Translations under genes and position numbers: made by a program
Assembly (NCBI GenBank): GCA_015233135.1
Contig: JADFYH010000008.1
Span: 1-64,000 of the forward strand
Reading direction: 5' to 3'
Length of the DNA: 64,000 nt
From: Deltaproteobacteria bacterium
GTDB taxonomy: Bacteria > UBA10199 > JADFYH01
The notes under the pieces: generated by a model
Databases searched by the model: none
Told to the model about the DNA's origin: nothing
The model's input: only the letters and a program-made list of their open reading frames with translations
In this document: positions 49,971 through 59,206 of the stretch, one piece after another
How positions within the stretch are numbered: position 1 is the stretch's first letter
Layout of the letters: the number at the start of each line of letters is the position of its first letter

Positions 49971-50864
49971 ATGAAACCCTCTTGGCTTAGGGCAAAAATT
50001 CCCTCCGGAAAAAACTTTCATGAACTGAAGGGGCTGTTGCGCGAATCGGGTTTGCACACGGTTTGTGAGGAGGCGCAATGCCCCAATATCGGTGAATGTT
50101 GGGATAGGCGATCTACTACCATCCTAATTTTGGGAGACACCTGTACCCGTTCTTGCGGGTTTTGTGCGGTGAAGACAGGAAGGCCTTTGGTGACCGATTG
50201 GGATGAGCCCCGGCGAGTGGCAGAGTCAGTTTCCAAACTGGGGCTGCGACATATTGTGATTACTTCGGTGGATCGGGACGATTTGCCCGACGGCGGGGCT
50301 GAAATTTTTGCTCAAACCATCGAAAAAGTGCGAGAAAAAGATCCTAACTTAATTTTAGAAGTGTTGATTCCTGATTTCAAAGGTCGTGAAGAATCGCTGC
50401 AGCGCGTATTTGAAGCAGGGCCTAACATCCTCAATCATAATTTGGAAACAGTTTCGCGTCTGCAAAAGACGGTGCGACCCCAGGCGAATTATGAGCGGTC
50501 TCTCTTTGTACTCCAAAAGGCCAAAGCGTTTGGTTTGATTAATAAATCAGGCATCATGCTGGGCTTGGGTGAAAGTTGGGAGGAGATTTTAGAAACTTTG
50601 AAAGATCTTCGTGAACAGACTCAGTGCGATATTTTAACTGTGGGTCAATATCTGCCTCCGACCCAAAAGCATCTGCCTATCGATAAATATTATACGCCAG
50701 AGCAGTTTGAAGAAATTGGGCAATATGCCAAAAAATTGGGTTTTCCACATGTGGCTTCAGGTCCTTTTGTAAGGTCTTCTTATTTTGCGGAGCAGCAGTT
50801 TGATCAAGAGTTGTTTCAAAAATCCCCTTTCCCCTTGCGGGAGAGGCTTAGGGAGAGGGGTTAA
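49971..50864 (+). CDS. lipA: lipoyl synthase LipA
   Basis: 297 residues. Auxiliary cluster Cys32, Cys37, Cys43 (CEEAQCPNIGEC), radical SAM Cys58, Cys62, Cys65 (CTRSCGFC), SVDRDDLPDGGA, and the late RSSYFAE serine region. It inserts sulfur into octanoyl groups. The last residues (SPFPLRERLRERG) are encoded by a family C repeat beyond the normal family end. Confidence 0.93.
   Translation: MKPSWLRAKIPSGKNFHELKGLLRESGLHTVCEEAQCPNIGECWDRRSTTILILGDTCTRSCGFCAVKTGRPLVTDWDEPRRVAESVSKLGLRHIVITSVDRDDLPDGGAEIFAQTIEKVREKDPNLILEVLIPDFKGREESLQRVFEAGPNILNHNLETVSRLQKTVRPQANYERSLFVLQKAKAFGLINKSGIMLGLGESWEEILETLKDLREQTQCDILTVGQYLPPTQKHLPIDKYYTPEQFEEIGQYAKKLGFPHVASGPFVRSSYFAEQQFDQELFQKSPFPLRERLRERG
50824..50862. 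repeat. family C repeat at convergent gene ends
   Basis: CCCCTTTCCCCTTGCGGGAG.. GAGAGGGG hairpin; it holds the end of lipA and the stop of the CPBP gene (TTA at 50848-50850). Confidence 0.8.
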
Positions 50865-51477
50865 CCGTGAACAGAGTACACAAATTATTCAGCAAATGCG
50901 CCAGAATGCAGAGCCACAAATTCTGTTTCCATTCTTTCAATCCTGCCAAAAATAATCCCAGTAAAAAATAGAAGTGGAAATACAGAAAATTGCCATGGCA
51001 GAGGGCGAAGAAAAAGGTAGCCAGGAGTATCCCTTTCTGGCCGAGATCCTTTTTCCACAAAGGTTGCAGAAAACCTCGAAAGAGCATCTCCTCACAAATA
51101 GCGGGAGTGAAGGTTAAAATAATCGTCTTGGCAATGGTTTCGCTTGTACTCTGCATTTGCATTAATTTTTCAAAATGTTGTTCCAGGGCTTGTGGCATAG
51201 GGTAGAAATTTTCCTGTATGCTCATCAAAATGTTGATGAGCCAAATCGCAAAAAAAGTGAGTAATAAAGTAAGTAAAACATCCTTAATGTTTGGAGTTTT
51301 GAATTGTTTTTCAGCAAGGTGTTGCCTTCCCCAATAAGCGGGAAGGGCCAAACAGCCCAGCTGAGCCAGGCTGATTCCCCATAATCCGAAAGGTTTTTGA
51401 AGGAGAGAGGCGAAGAGAAAATAGAGTCCCAAAGGCACCACGAAGTAGATTAAATTTTTAGGAAAATGGAGCAGCAT
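50848..51477 (-). CDS. CPBP-family membrane protease (CAAX/Abi)
   Basis: 209 residues, about six membrane helices. Motifs ICEEMLFRGFLQPL, FFALCHGNFLYF and LAHLLNNL are the three metal-binding blocks of glutamic-type intramembrane proteases. Substrate unknown. Its end overlaps lipA by 17 bases inside a repeat. Confidence 0.85.
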   Translation of the reverse strand: MLLHFPKNLIYFVVPLGLYFLFASLLQKPFGLWGISLAQLGCLALPAYWGRQHLAEKQFKTPNIKDVLLTLLLTFFAIWLINILMSIQENFYPMPQALEQHFEKLMQMQSTSETIAKTIILTFTPAICEEMLFRGFLQPLWKKDLGQKGILLATFFFALCHGNFLYFHFYFLLGLFLAGLKEWKQNLWLCILAHLLNNLCTLFTVNPSP

Positions 51478-51544
51478 CTTAAAATTTCTTTACAAGGCTT
51501 GTGAGTCTGTGTTTTTCACTCTTATTACAATTACTTAATCGATA

Positions 51545-51638
51545 TCCCCTCTCCCTTGAGGGGAGAGGGTTAGGGAGAGGGTGGCTCCAAATGGATTTAC
51601 ACCCTCCCTCCAACTCCCTCCCCTCAAGGGAGGGAGGA
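51545..51638. repeat. family C repeat, double-arm copy 2
   Basis: CCCCTCTCCCTTGAGGGGAG..GGGTG and CACCCTCCC..AAGGGAGGGAGG arms; the terminal GGGAGG is the nearest ribosome-binding-like sequence to hisG. Confidence 0.8.
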
Positions 51639-51652
51639 TTTATGTGTGCACT

Positions 51653-52528
51653 ATGTCCAAACCACTCAAACTCGGTCTTCCCAAGGGTTCTCTCCAAGAA
51701 TCCACCTTTCGTCTATTTAAAAAAGCAGGTTGGTCTATCAATTTAGGTTCTCGTGCTTATGTGCCCAGTATCGATGATCCCGAGTTGTCCGGTTTACTCA
51801 TTCGTTCTCAGGAAATGAGCCGTTATGTTGAAAATGGGGTGTTGGATGTGGGTTTATGCGGACGGGACTGGGTGATGGAAAATGATTCCAACGTGCATGA
51901 AGTGTGCGAGCTGAAATATTCCAAGGCGACTCTAAACCCCATTCGCTGGGTGATAGCGGTGCCCAATGATTCCAAAATCAAATCCTCCAAAGATTTGGAG
52001 GGAAAACGCGTGGCGACCGAACTGGTGGGCTACACCAAACGCTATCTGAAAAAGCAGGGCGTCAAGGCCGAGGTGGAATTTTCCTGGGGGGCCACCGAGG
52101 TAAAACCTCCGCTATTGGCCGATGCGATTGTTGAACTCACTGAAACCGGATCTTCTCTTCGTGCAAATAATTTAAAAATTATCGAATCTATTTTAGAATC
52201 CGTTACCGTGCTGATTGCCAACAAAGAGGCTTGGAAAGATGGATGGAAACGTGAAAAAATCGAAAACATTGCCTTGATGTTGAACGGGGCCTTGATTGCC
52301 GAGACCAAGGTGGGTTTGAAGTTGAATGCCCCTCGAAAGAAATTAGATGAGATTGTCTCCAAACTCCCTGCGCTGCATACGCCCACAATCTCCGGGCAAT
52401 CAGATAGCGAATGGGTGTCGGTTGAAATCATCCTCGACGAGAAAAAAGTGAGGGATATTATTCCTGTCCTCAAACGGGCCGGTGCGGAGGGGATTGTGGA
52501 GTATCCTTTGAATAAGGTCATTTATTGA
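51653..52528 (+). CDS. hisG: ATP phosphoribosyltransferase HisG (long form)
   Basis: 291 residues from ATG 51653 ([20 protein letters not shown]). GTG 51644 is an alternative nearer to the repeat-borne GGGAGG. Catalytic domain with [25 protein letters not shown] and the PRPP loop [18 protein letters not shown]-terminal regulatory domain (about 210-291) with [20 protein letters not shown]. It starts histidine synthesis. No other his genes are nearby. Confidence 0.92.
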   Translation: MSKPLKLGLPKGSLQESTFRLFKKAGWSINLGSRAYVPSIDDPELSGLLIRSQEMSRYVENGVLDVGLCGRDWVMENDSNVHEVCELKYSKATLNPIRWVIAVPNDSKIKSSKDLEGKRVATELVGYTKRYLKKQGVKAEVEFSWGATEVKPPLLADAIVELTETGSSLRANNLKIIESILESVTVLIANKEAWKDGWKREKIENIALMLNGALIAETKVGLKLNAPRKKLDEIVSKLPALHTPTISGQSDSEWVSVEIILDEKKVRDIIPVLKRAGAEGIVEYPLNKVIY

Positions 52529-54501
52529 TGAAAAAAAGTCTCACTATTTTTTTGCTTTTGGCTTTACTTTTTTTTTCACCAACTCTCCATGCGGGATTGA
52601 AGGAAGCCTACGAGGCTTTTCAAAATAAAAATTATTCATCCGCTATGATGCAAGCCCAGCAAGGTGCTATCCCCGCCAACTTGCAGGATTACCCGCTTTG
52701 GATTTTGGGGAAGTCTGCCCTGGAACAAAAAGATTGGCCAGTCGCTCAAAAAAATCTGGAAAATCTCACTAAAAATCATCCTGCCAGTCTCTTTTGGCAG
52801 AGGGCAGTCGTTTCTTTGGGCCGTGTTTATTGGGAACAAAAACAAAGTCAAAAAGCCAAAGAATATCTTTCAACTCAATTGGGCAAGCTTACAAAAGATG
52901 CACGCGGTGAGGCCCTCTATTATTTAGGAAAGTCAGAAACTGAATTAGGTGAGAATGTGGCAGCTCAGGCCTATCTCAAAGAGGCGTACGTATCTTATCC
53001 TAATGCCTTGTCCTTTTTGAATGAAGATGTCTCTTTGCTCATCCCCGAGCTGACTGCCGAGGAGTACAAGCAGCGTGGCGATGCGTTATTTGAGGTAAAG
53101 AATTTCTTTGGTGCCGAGCGGGCGTATCAGAAAAGTTCTTTGACCGAGGCAAAAATAAAAAGAGGCCGCGCGCTTTATGCCCTCAAAAAATACAGCGAGG
53201 CCATTCCCTTATTAAACGAAGCGACGCAGGCAATGCTGGATGAAGAAAATGCCTTAGCCCTGATCGATTTAGGCCAGGCGAACGAAAAGTTGGGATTTAA
53301 ATCGGAGGCGGATGCTATTTATCAGGAGATAGAAAAAAAATATCCGACAAGCCCCCAGGCGGCAGAAGCCTGTTATCGCCGGGCCAAACAGAATGGGGAA
53401 GCTGCAAGTTCAGAAGTTTTGAAATCTTGTGTGAGGAAGGGTTTTAAAAATGACTTGAGAGATAAATTGCTTTGGCAGGTGGCCTGGGCTTCCTACGAAA
53501 ATAAGCAATATGGGCAGGCTCAAGAATTTTTGAAGGATTTACAAGAGGGCGCTTCTGATTTTCCCACTCAGGCTAAGGCTGCCTATTGGTATGCTCGAAG
53601 TTTTGAGAAGATGAATGAAAATAAAAAAGCCTCAGAGGCTTTTGTTCAAGCTTCGGAACTAGCTCCCTTCACCTACTATGGTTTTTTGGCCTTAAAGAAA
53701 GTTCAGAATCTGGGTAGCTTTCAAGTTGCCCCAAAAATGCCTGCAGGCTGGAAGCAGGGCTTGCTAAACAACTGGCCAGGCAACACTGAAAAAATTACTC
53801 GAAAAAATATACGTGTTCAAAAAATTGAAACCCTCTACGACAATGACATGGGGCGCTGGTTTCGGGATGAATTGAATTTTGCCATCGATGAAGCAAAAGC
53901 AAATCCTGAAGTGCTCAAAACTTTTTTGGCTCAATCCAAATCGTCTGCGGCCCCTTTTCTAAAGGTACTTATTGCCCAAAAATACTGGGACAATTTTAGG
54001 CCCCTCTTCGCAAGCCCCCGCGCTGCTGAAGATGCGCGCAATTCCCTTCAGTTTCCATTTCCCTTTAAAAAAGAGATAGAAAAGGCTGCTGGGGAATTTG
54101 CCTTGGAACCTCAATTGATTGTTGGGCTCATGCGTCAAGAATCTGCCTTTCAACCTTGGGTGACTTCTTCTGCCAATGCGCAAGGCCTGATGCAGTTGCT
54201 TCCTGCTACTGCGAGATCCCGTGCAAAGGCAGCCGGTTTTGTTTTGGGGAATTTGTTTAACCCCGCCGATAATATCCAGGCGGGTTCAGCGGAGCTCTCG
54301 GCTTTGCTGGTTCGTTTTTCAAACAATTGGGTTTATGCCATCGCCGGTTACAATGCAGGCCCAGGGCGCCCTCCCCAATGGGCAGCTCAGTTTCCTGGTT
54401 TGGATTCCGATGAATTTGTGGAAGAAATTCCTTTTTCGGAGACCAATCTTTATGTGAAATTGGTTCTGCGAAATTATTGGAGTTATAAGAATTTGTATTA
54501 A
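52528..54501 (+). CDS. slt: soluble lytic murein transglycosylase
   Basis: 657 residues from ATG 52528, one base overlap with hisG. Signal peptide (LTIFLLLALLFFSPTLHA), TPR-like helical superhelix (about 20-480), then the SLT domain: IVGLMRQESAFQPWVTSSAN with catalytic Glu, AQGLMQLLPATA, IAGYNAGPGR. It cleaves peptidoglycan glycan strands. Confidence 0.9.
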   Translation: MKKSLTIFLLLALLFFSPTLHAGLKEAYEAFQNKNYSSAMMQAQQGAIPANLQDYPLWILGKSALEQKDWPVAQKNLENLTKNHPASLFWQRAVVSLGRVYWEQKQSQKAKEYLSTQLGKLTKDARGEALYYLGKSETELGENVAAQAYLKEAYVSYPNALSFLNEDVSLLIPELTAEEYKQRGDALFEVKNFFGAERAYQKSSLTEAKIKRGRALYALKKYSEAIPLLNEATQAMLDEENALALIDLGQANEKLGFKSEADAIYQEIEKKYPTSPQAAEACYRRAKQNGEAASSEVLKSCVRKGFKNDLRDKLLWQVAWASYENKQYGQAQEFLKDLQEGASDFPTQAKAAYWYARSFEKMNENKKASEAFVQASELAPFTYYGFLALKKVQNLGSFQVAPKMPAGWKQGLLNNWPGNTEKITRKNIRVQKIETLYDNDMGRWFRDELNFAIDEAKANPEVLKTFLAQSKSSAAPFLKVLIAQKYWDNFRPLFASPRAAEDARNSLQFPFPFKKEIEKAAGEFALEPQLIVGLMRQESAFQPWVTSSANAQGLMQLLPATARSRAKAAGFVLGNLFNPADNIQAGSAELSALLVRFSNNWVYAIAGYNAGPGRPPQWAAQFPGLDSDEFVEEIPFSETNLYVKLVLRNYWSYKNLY

Positions 54502-54609
54502 TTCTCCTCTTTTTTTTCCTTCTGTTTTTTCCTTTGTTTTTTTAGGACAAAAAAACCCTATAAAATTTGGCTATTTTCTCTCTTTTTTGTTTTTCTTTAC
54601 TATCCTCTA

Positions 54610-54670
54610 TTGACACTTTCCTTTCCGGTGGTTTACTCTCCCAAATAGTGGGATAAAGTGGTAAAAAAGT
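54610..54670 (+). promoter_or_regulatory. dcw promoter with MraZ-box-like GTGG repeats
   Basis: TTGACA at 54610-54615 and TTTACT at 54632-54637 (16-base spacer). GTGG occurs at 54628, 54648 and 54658, all in 10-base register, as in operator repeats bound by MraZ. It lies 25-85 bases before mraZ, implying autoregulation of the division/wall operon. Confidence 0.55.
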
Positions 54671-54694
54671 CTTGTAATAAGGTCAAAATCAATT

Positions 54695-55135
54695 ATGTTT
54701 CGCGGACGCTTCGAAAATACCATCGATGCCAAGGGGAGGACCTCGGTTCCTGCCAAGTTCCGTGAAGTGCTCTCCACGAATTACGACGACCGCTTGATTG
54801 TGACCAATTTTGATAATTGTTTGTGGGCCTATCCAGTGAAGGAATGGCAGGCGATCGAAGAAAAAGTGTCGGTCTTGCCGCAGTTTAAACCCGAAGTAAA
54901 GGCCCTGCAGCGGGTGTTTATTTCGGCTGCTCAGGAGTGTCTGGTAGATAAGCAAGGACGAATTTTGGTGCCCCCTTCGCTTCGAGATTATGCCGGAATC
55001 GAAAAAGACATTGTTTTTGTGGGGATGATCAGGCGTGTTGAAATCTGGTCGCACGAACGCTGGGTAAAAGAATTTGAGCGTTCTCAGCAACAAATAAGTG
55101 AATCGATGGAATCTTTAGCCAATTTAGGAATCTGA
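54695..55135 (+). CDS. mraZ: transcriptional regulator MraZ
   Basis: 146 residues. Two SpoVT/AbrB-like halves: TIDAKGRTSVPAKFRE and LVDKQGRILVPPSLRDYA. It forms rings and binds tandem repeats before the dcw operon. First gene of the cluster. Confidence 0.93.
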   Translation: MFRGRFENTIDAKGRTSVPAKFREVLSTNYDDRLIVTNFDNCLWAYPVKEWQAIEEKVSVLPQFKPEVKALQRVFISAAQECLVDKQGRILVPPSLRDYAGIEKDIVFVGMIRRVEIWSHERWVKEFERSQQQISESMESLANLGI

Positions 55136-55136
55136 C

Positions 55137-55490
55137 ATGATGCAATTAAATGAATATGAAGATGTTGCGGTTCTCGATTTAAACGGTGATCTGGGCCCCG
55201 AAGAAGTTCGTGGCTTGGAGCAGGCTTTATTTTCATTGCTGCGAACTCATCACCGGAAAATGGTGCTTAATTTTAGTGAAGTGGATCACGTGCATTATCC
55301 CAGTGCAGAGGTTTTGATGGGAGCCGTGAGGAAAATGAAAAATTATCATGCCGATTTAAAATTTGCGGCCATGAGCGATTATACTCAGAAAATTTTTCGT
55401 TTTGTAGGGGCTCAAGAATCCGTTGAAAATTTTGAAACCGTTCCGGATGCCGTGATTTCGTTTAGTTCAAATTGGAGAACTTGGCATTAG
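55137..55490 (+). CDS. STAS-domain protein inserted in the dcw cluster
   Basis: 117 residues. AVLDLNGDLGPEEVRGLEQA, MVLNFSEVDHVHYPSAEVLM, FAAMSDYTQKIFRFVG follow the STAS/anti-sigma-antagonist fold. At the position of the usual phosphorylatable Ser there is HYPSAEVL. It starts 1 base after mraZ stops and abuts rsmH. Role unknown; a partner-switch regulator is possible. Confidence 0.7.
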   Translation: MMQLNEYEDVAVLDLNGDLGPEEVRGLEQALFSLLRTHHRKMVLNFSEVDHVHYPSAEVLMGAVRKMKNYHADLKFAAMSDYTQKIFRFVGAQESVENFETVPDAVISFSSNWRTWH

Positions 55491-56368
55491 TGCAACACAT
55501 TCCTGTTCTTTTAAATGAAGTGATAGCAGGCCTTCAGGTTAAGCCCGCTGGAGTTTATGTGGATGGGACCTTGGGTGGAGCAGGGCATGCGGAAGCCATA
55601 TTGAATGCCTTGTCTCAAGAAGGGAAATTGATTGGAATTGATCGCGATGCCTTTGCCCTCTCGTATGCCAAAAAACGCTTGGAGAGATTTGGGGAGCGTT
55701 TTTTGGCGTTACGGGGGATTTATCCAGAAATTCAGGATCTTTTAAAAAAAAATGGGTTTCAGAAAATTGATGGGATCTTGCTCGATTTGGGGTTTTCAAG
55801 TTTTCAGATTGACGAGGCCCGGCGTGGTTTCAGTTTTGTCAACGAGGGCCCCCTCGATATGCGCATGAATGAAGAAGAAGATACTTGGACCGCGGCAGAT
55901 TATGTGAATGAAAGTTCCGAAGAGGAATTGAAGGAAATTTTTCAAAAGTTTGGGGAGGAACGGTTTGCAGGGCGAATTGCTAGAAATATTACTGAAGTTC
56001 GCTCTGCAAGGCCGTTTCAAACGACGAAAGATTTGGCACAAGTCATTGAACGCAGTGTCCCTGGCAAATTCAGGCATGGACGGACTCATCCGGCAACCAA
56101 GGTTTTTCAGGCTCTGAGAATTGCGGTGAATCGAGAGCTGGAGTGTTTGGATCAGTTTTTAAAACAGGACTTTTCATATTTGAATACAGGGGCTCGGGTT
56201 TTGATCATTAGTTTTCATTCGCTAGAAGATCGAAAGGTAAAATGGGCCTTTCGGGGTCGAGAGGATTTTAAGATTATTACCAAGAAGCCCTTAGAAGCGA
56301 GCGAGGAAGAACTTGTGATTAACCCGCGAGCACGAAGCGCAAAGCTAAGAATATTTGAAAAAAAATAA
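55490..56368 (+). CDS. rsmH: 16S rRNA m4C1402 methyltransferase RsmH
   Basis: About 292 residues from GTG 55490 (TAGTG junction); TTG 55472 is an alternative start that overlaps the STAS gene more. SAM motif YVDGTLGGAGHAEAIL, GILLDLGFSSFQID, FRHGRTHPATKVFQALRIAV, ISFHSLEDRKVK. Methylates C1402 of 16S rRNA. Confidence 0.93.
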   Translation: MQHIPVLLNEVIAGLQVKPAGVYVDGTLGGAGHAEAILNALSQEGKLIGIDRDAFALSYAKKRLERFGERFLALRGIYPEIQDLLKKNGFQKIDGILLDLGFSSFQIDEARRGFSFVNEGPLDMRMNEEEDTWTAADYVNESSEEELKEIFQKFGEERFAGRIARNITEVRSARPFQTTKDLAQVIERSVPGKFRHGRTHPATKVFQALRIAVNRELECLDQFLKQDFSYLNTGARVLIISFHSLEDRKVKWAFRGREDFKIITKKPLEASEEELVINPRARSAKLRIFEKK

Positions 56369-56376
56369 GGTGATTT

Positions 56377-57111
56377 ATGTCCGTTGCCAGCTCCACATGG
56401 GGTGCTTCCCAACGTTTTCGAGTGAGGCCTACATCCGCGAAGGTGGAGCGAGTGAAGGGAGTTTTGTTTTACTACTTGCTTGCGTTAGTCTTTGTAGTTT
56501 TTTTCTGTTCCCTTTTCTACATCTGGTCCCGAATTCAAATCGTGAATTTGGGTTATTCCATTAATCGAGAAATCACTCTCAAAGAGCAATTGCAAGATGA
56601 GAATAAACGCTTGAGTTTGGAAGTTGCTTCTTTGAAATCCCCCATTCGATTGGAGAACATGGCAAAAAATGAATTGAAGATGGATTTACCCCAGAAGAGC
56701 CAGGTTCTTTCTGTTCAAGCGGTGAGTACAGAGTTCGCCAAGACTGAAGTGAATCCTGAAAAAGGCAAGTCTGTTACAGAATTGAGCAAGAAATCTGTCC
56801 CTGCCGCGGTAAAAAAAGTAACTGCCCAAAAGGGTGGTTTGTTGGCCAAAAACTCTTCCAAAATAAAATTAGAACCCAAGAAAATAGGCGTGGTTGCTAA
56901 AAAAGAATTGGCTCTAAAGAAAGTTTCCAAGCTTGCCAAAAGCTCAAAAGCAAAGGTTGCACAAAAAAATTCCAAGGTAAAATCGATAGAAAAGCCTGTT
57001 CTAGCTAGTCAGGCAAGCCATTCTAAAATTTCCTCAAAAAAGCTAAGTACTATTTCCGATAAGAAAACGCAAAAAATTGCGAGCATTGCGGGTATTTCCC
57101 CTCATCGCTAA
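56377..57111 (+). CDS. ftsL: FtsL-like division protein with long Lys/Ser tail
   Basis: 244 residues. Short cytosolic start, one membrane helix (about 29-50), then a leucine-zipper-like periplasmic coil (EQLQDENKRLSLEVASLKSP) that identifies FtsL by place and shape. Residues about 110-244 form a low-complexity tail rich in Lys, Ser, Ala and Val, absent from ordinary FtsL (about 100-120 residues). The tail may bind peptidoglycan or nucleic acid-like polyanions; unknown. Confidence 0.75.
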   Translation: MSVASSTWGASQRFRVRPTSAKVERVKGVLFYYLLALVFVVFFCSLFYIWSRIQIVNLGYSINREITLKEQLQDENKRLSLEVASLKSPIRLENMAKNELKMDLPQKSQVLSVQAVSTEFAKTEVNPEKGKSVTELSKKSVPAAVKKVTAQKGGLLAKNSSKIKLEPKKIGVVAKKELALKKVSKLAKSSKAKVAQKNSKVKSIEKPVLASQASHSKISSKKLSTISDKKTQKIASIAGISPHR

Positions 57112-57116
57112 AATTC

Positions 57117-59192
57117 ATGAGGAGTTCTCCAAAGCGTTTTAATCCCCCCGTGTTTTCAGAAAAAAAAGTCCGACGCCGTATTTTGCTGGTGGCAATGGGC
57201 GCTTGTCTTTTTTTTGCTGTGATTGTGGGTAGAGCTTTCATCTTGCATTTGATGGACAATGCGAAGCTTTCAAAATTAGCGGAATCGCAGTATCAAAAAA
57301 AAATAACCTTGGTCTCCAAGCGGGGGAATATTTACGACTCTAAAGGGGAAGAGCTGGCCATCGATGTGAAAGTAGATTCGGTCTACGTTAACCCCAAGCA
57401 GGTTTCTGACACGAAGGAATTTGCCAAAAAAATATCCTCTCTTTTGAATGTCGACAGTGAAAAATTACAAAAAGATTTGGAAAAAGATAAACGTTTCGTA
57501 TGGATTAAGCGTCGAATGAGTCCGGAAGAATCCCAAAAAATTCAGAATTTTCACCATGAAGCCTTGGGCATAGTCAAAGAATGCAAACGCTTCTACCCCA
57601 ACAAGAATTTGGCGGCGACTATTTTGGGAGCGGTGGGTTTTGACTCGGTTGCTCTGGGGGGCTTGGAGCTTTTCTATGACAAGGAGCTACGTTCTGCTGC
57701 GGAACCGGTGGTGGTGAGTCAAGATGCGCGAGGGCAAAGTTATCTGCCTCTTTCCTTTGTTGAACTCGAAAACCCGAACAATGTGGTGTTGACGTTAGAC
57801 AAGACGATCCAGTTCATCACCGAAAAGGAATTGAATGTTGCGCTCGAGAAAACTCAAGCCAAAAGCGCCATCGCTTTGGTCATGGATGTACATACGGGTG
57901 AAGTTTTAGCGATGGCCTCGGTGCCTGATTTTGACCCCAATCAATATTTCAGCACAGACCTTCAAAATTGGAAAAACAGGGTAGTAAGCGACAACTTTGA
58001 ACCCGGCAGTATCTTCAAGGCCATTACCGCTGCTGCGGCCTTGGAAAGCGGCAAGGTGAATTTGCAGCAAAAGTTTAATTGTGAAGGAGGTTCGTATCAC
58101 ATTGATAAATTTACCATCAAGGACCATGGAGCCGGTTATGGAATGATGGCCTTGCCGGACATTATCCGCGTCTCCAGTAATATTGGGTCGTTGAAAGTGG
58201 CTCAATATGTGGGGAAGGAATTTTTTTCAAAAACGGTGCAGGGTTTTGGCTTTGGTTCCAAGACAGGCATTGATGTCCCGGGAGAAGTGAGCGGAATTAT
58301 TGGTTCTCCCAAAAAATGGTCCACCCTGCAAATGAGCACCATTGCCTTTGGCCAAGGGATAGGCGTGACTCCTATCCAAGTTGTGACCGCTTATTCTGCT
58401 ATTGCCAATGGTGGCAACTTGATGAAGCCGTATATCGTGAAAAAAATTGTGGATTCCAAAGGGGTGGTTTTGAAACAGACAGAGCCCCAGGTTCTGCGGC
58501 GGGTGATGAAAGAGGAAAACGCAAAGATACTTCGAGAGTTGTTGAAGCTGGTGGTGGGTCCAGGGGGTACCGGAACGGCCGCACAGGTAGAAGAATACGG
58601 TACGGCTGGAAAAACCGGAACGGCTCAGAAAGTTTCCGAAGGCAAAAAAGGTTATGCCGAAGGAAAATACATTGGGAGTTTTGCGGGGATTGCTCCGGCG
58701 GATGATCCTAAAATTGCCGTGTTGGTGTCCATCAACGAACCCAAGGGGCAACATTTTGGAGGGGTGATTGCTGCACCGGTCTTTCGGGATATTGTTCGCC
58801 AGACCTTGCCTTATTTGGGGGTCGCACCTAAAAATGATTCTATGCCTGTGATGATGACCAAGGCGGATGAGCCCAAGGAGGCTAAGAAAAATCCTGAAAC
58901 GAAATCTACCCATCCGCTGAAGGAGAAAAAAGAAAACAAAAAAGAAAAAACCGCTGTCTCCACTGCCCCGGATTTTCCTCAAGATTTAGTGGAAGTAGAC
59001 AGTGGTTCGTATCGCTTACCCAGTTGCAAAGGGAAAATGTTGAGGGAATTACTGAGAGAGTGGCGGAGACCTGAATTTGAGATTGTGGTTGAGGGTTCTG
59101 GCGTGTGTGTGGGGCAAAGTCCTGCAGCTGGTGAAGTGGTTCGTCGTGGAGAAAAAGTAAAATTGATTTTTAAGGCGCCTGTGGCGCAGTGA
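57117..59192 (+). CDS. ftsI: division transpeptidase FtsI/PBP3 with a C-terminal PASTA domain
   Basis: 691 residues. One membrane helix near 20-42, PBP dimerisation domain (KRGNIYDSKGEELAIDVKVD), transpeptidase with EPGSIFKAIT (SxxK), SSNIG (SxN) and AGKTGTAQK (KTG). After a Lys/Glu-rich linker, a single PASTA unit closes the protein (SGVCVGQSPAAGEVVRRGEK). It cross-links septal peptidoglycan. PASTA tails are more common in Gram-positive PBPs and SpoVD. Confidence 0.92.
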   Translation: MRSSPKRFNPPVFSEKKVRRRILLVAMGACLFFAVIVGRAFILHLMDNAKLSKLAESQYQKKITLVSKRGNIYDSKGEELAIDVKVDSVYVNPKQVSDTKEFAKKISSLLNVDSEKLQKDLEKDKRFVWIKRRMSPEESQKIQNFHHEALGIVKECKRFYPNKNLAATILGAVGFDSVALGGLELFYDKELRSAAEPVVVSQDARGQSYLPLSFVELENPNNVVLTLDKTIQFITEKELNVALEKTQAKSAIALVMDVHTGEVLAMASVPDFDPNQYFSTDLQNWKNRVVSDNFEPGSIFKAITAAAALESGKVNLQQKFNCEGGSYHIDKFTIKDHGAGYGMMALPDIIRVSSNIGSLKVAQYVGKEFFSKTVQGFGFGSKTGIDVPGEVSGIIGSPKKWSTLQMSTIAFGQGIGVTPIQVVTAYSAIANGGNLMKPYIVKKIVDSKGVVLKQTEPQVLRRVMKEENAKILRELLKLVVGPGGTGTAAQVEEYGTAGKTGTAQKVSEGKKGYAEGKYIGSFAGIAPADDPKIAVLVSINEPKGQHFGGVIAAPVFRDIVRQTLPYLGVAPKNDSMPVMMTKADEPKEAKKNPETKSTHPLKEKKENKKEKTAVSTAPDFPQDLVEVDSGSYRLPSCKGKMLRELLREWRRPEFEIVVEGSGVCVGQSPAAGEVVRRGEKVKLIFKAPVAQ

Positions 59193-59206
59193 TAGACCTT
59201 TAAAAT

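Noticed and set aside
58227-58982. 251-residue minus-strand frame opposite ftsI
   Set aside because: Opposite the transpeptidase domain; no recognisable family.
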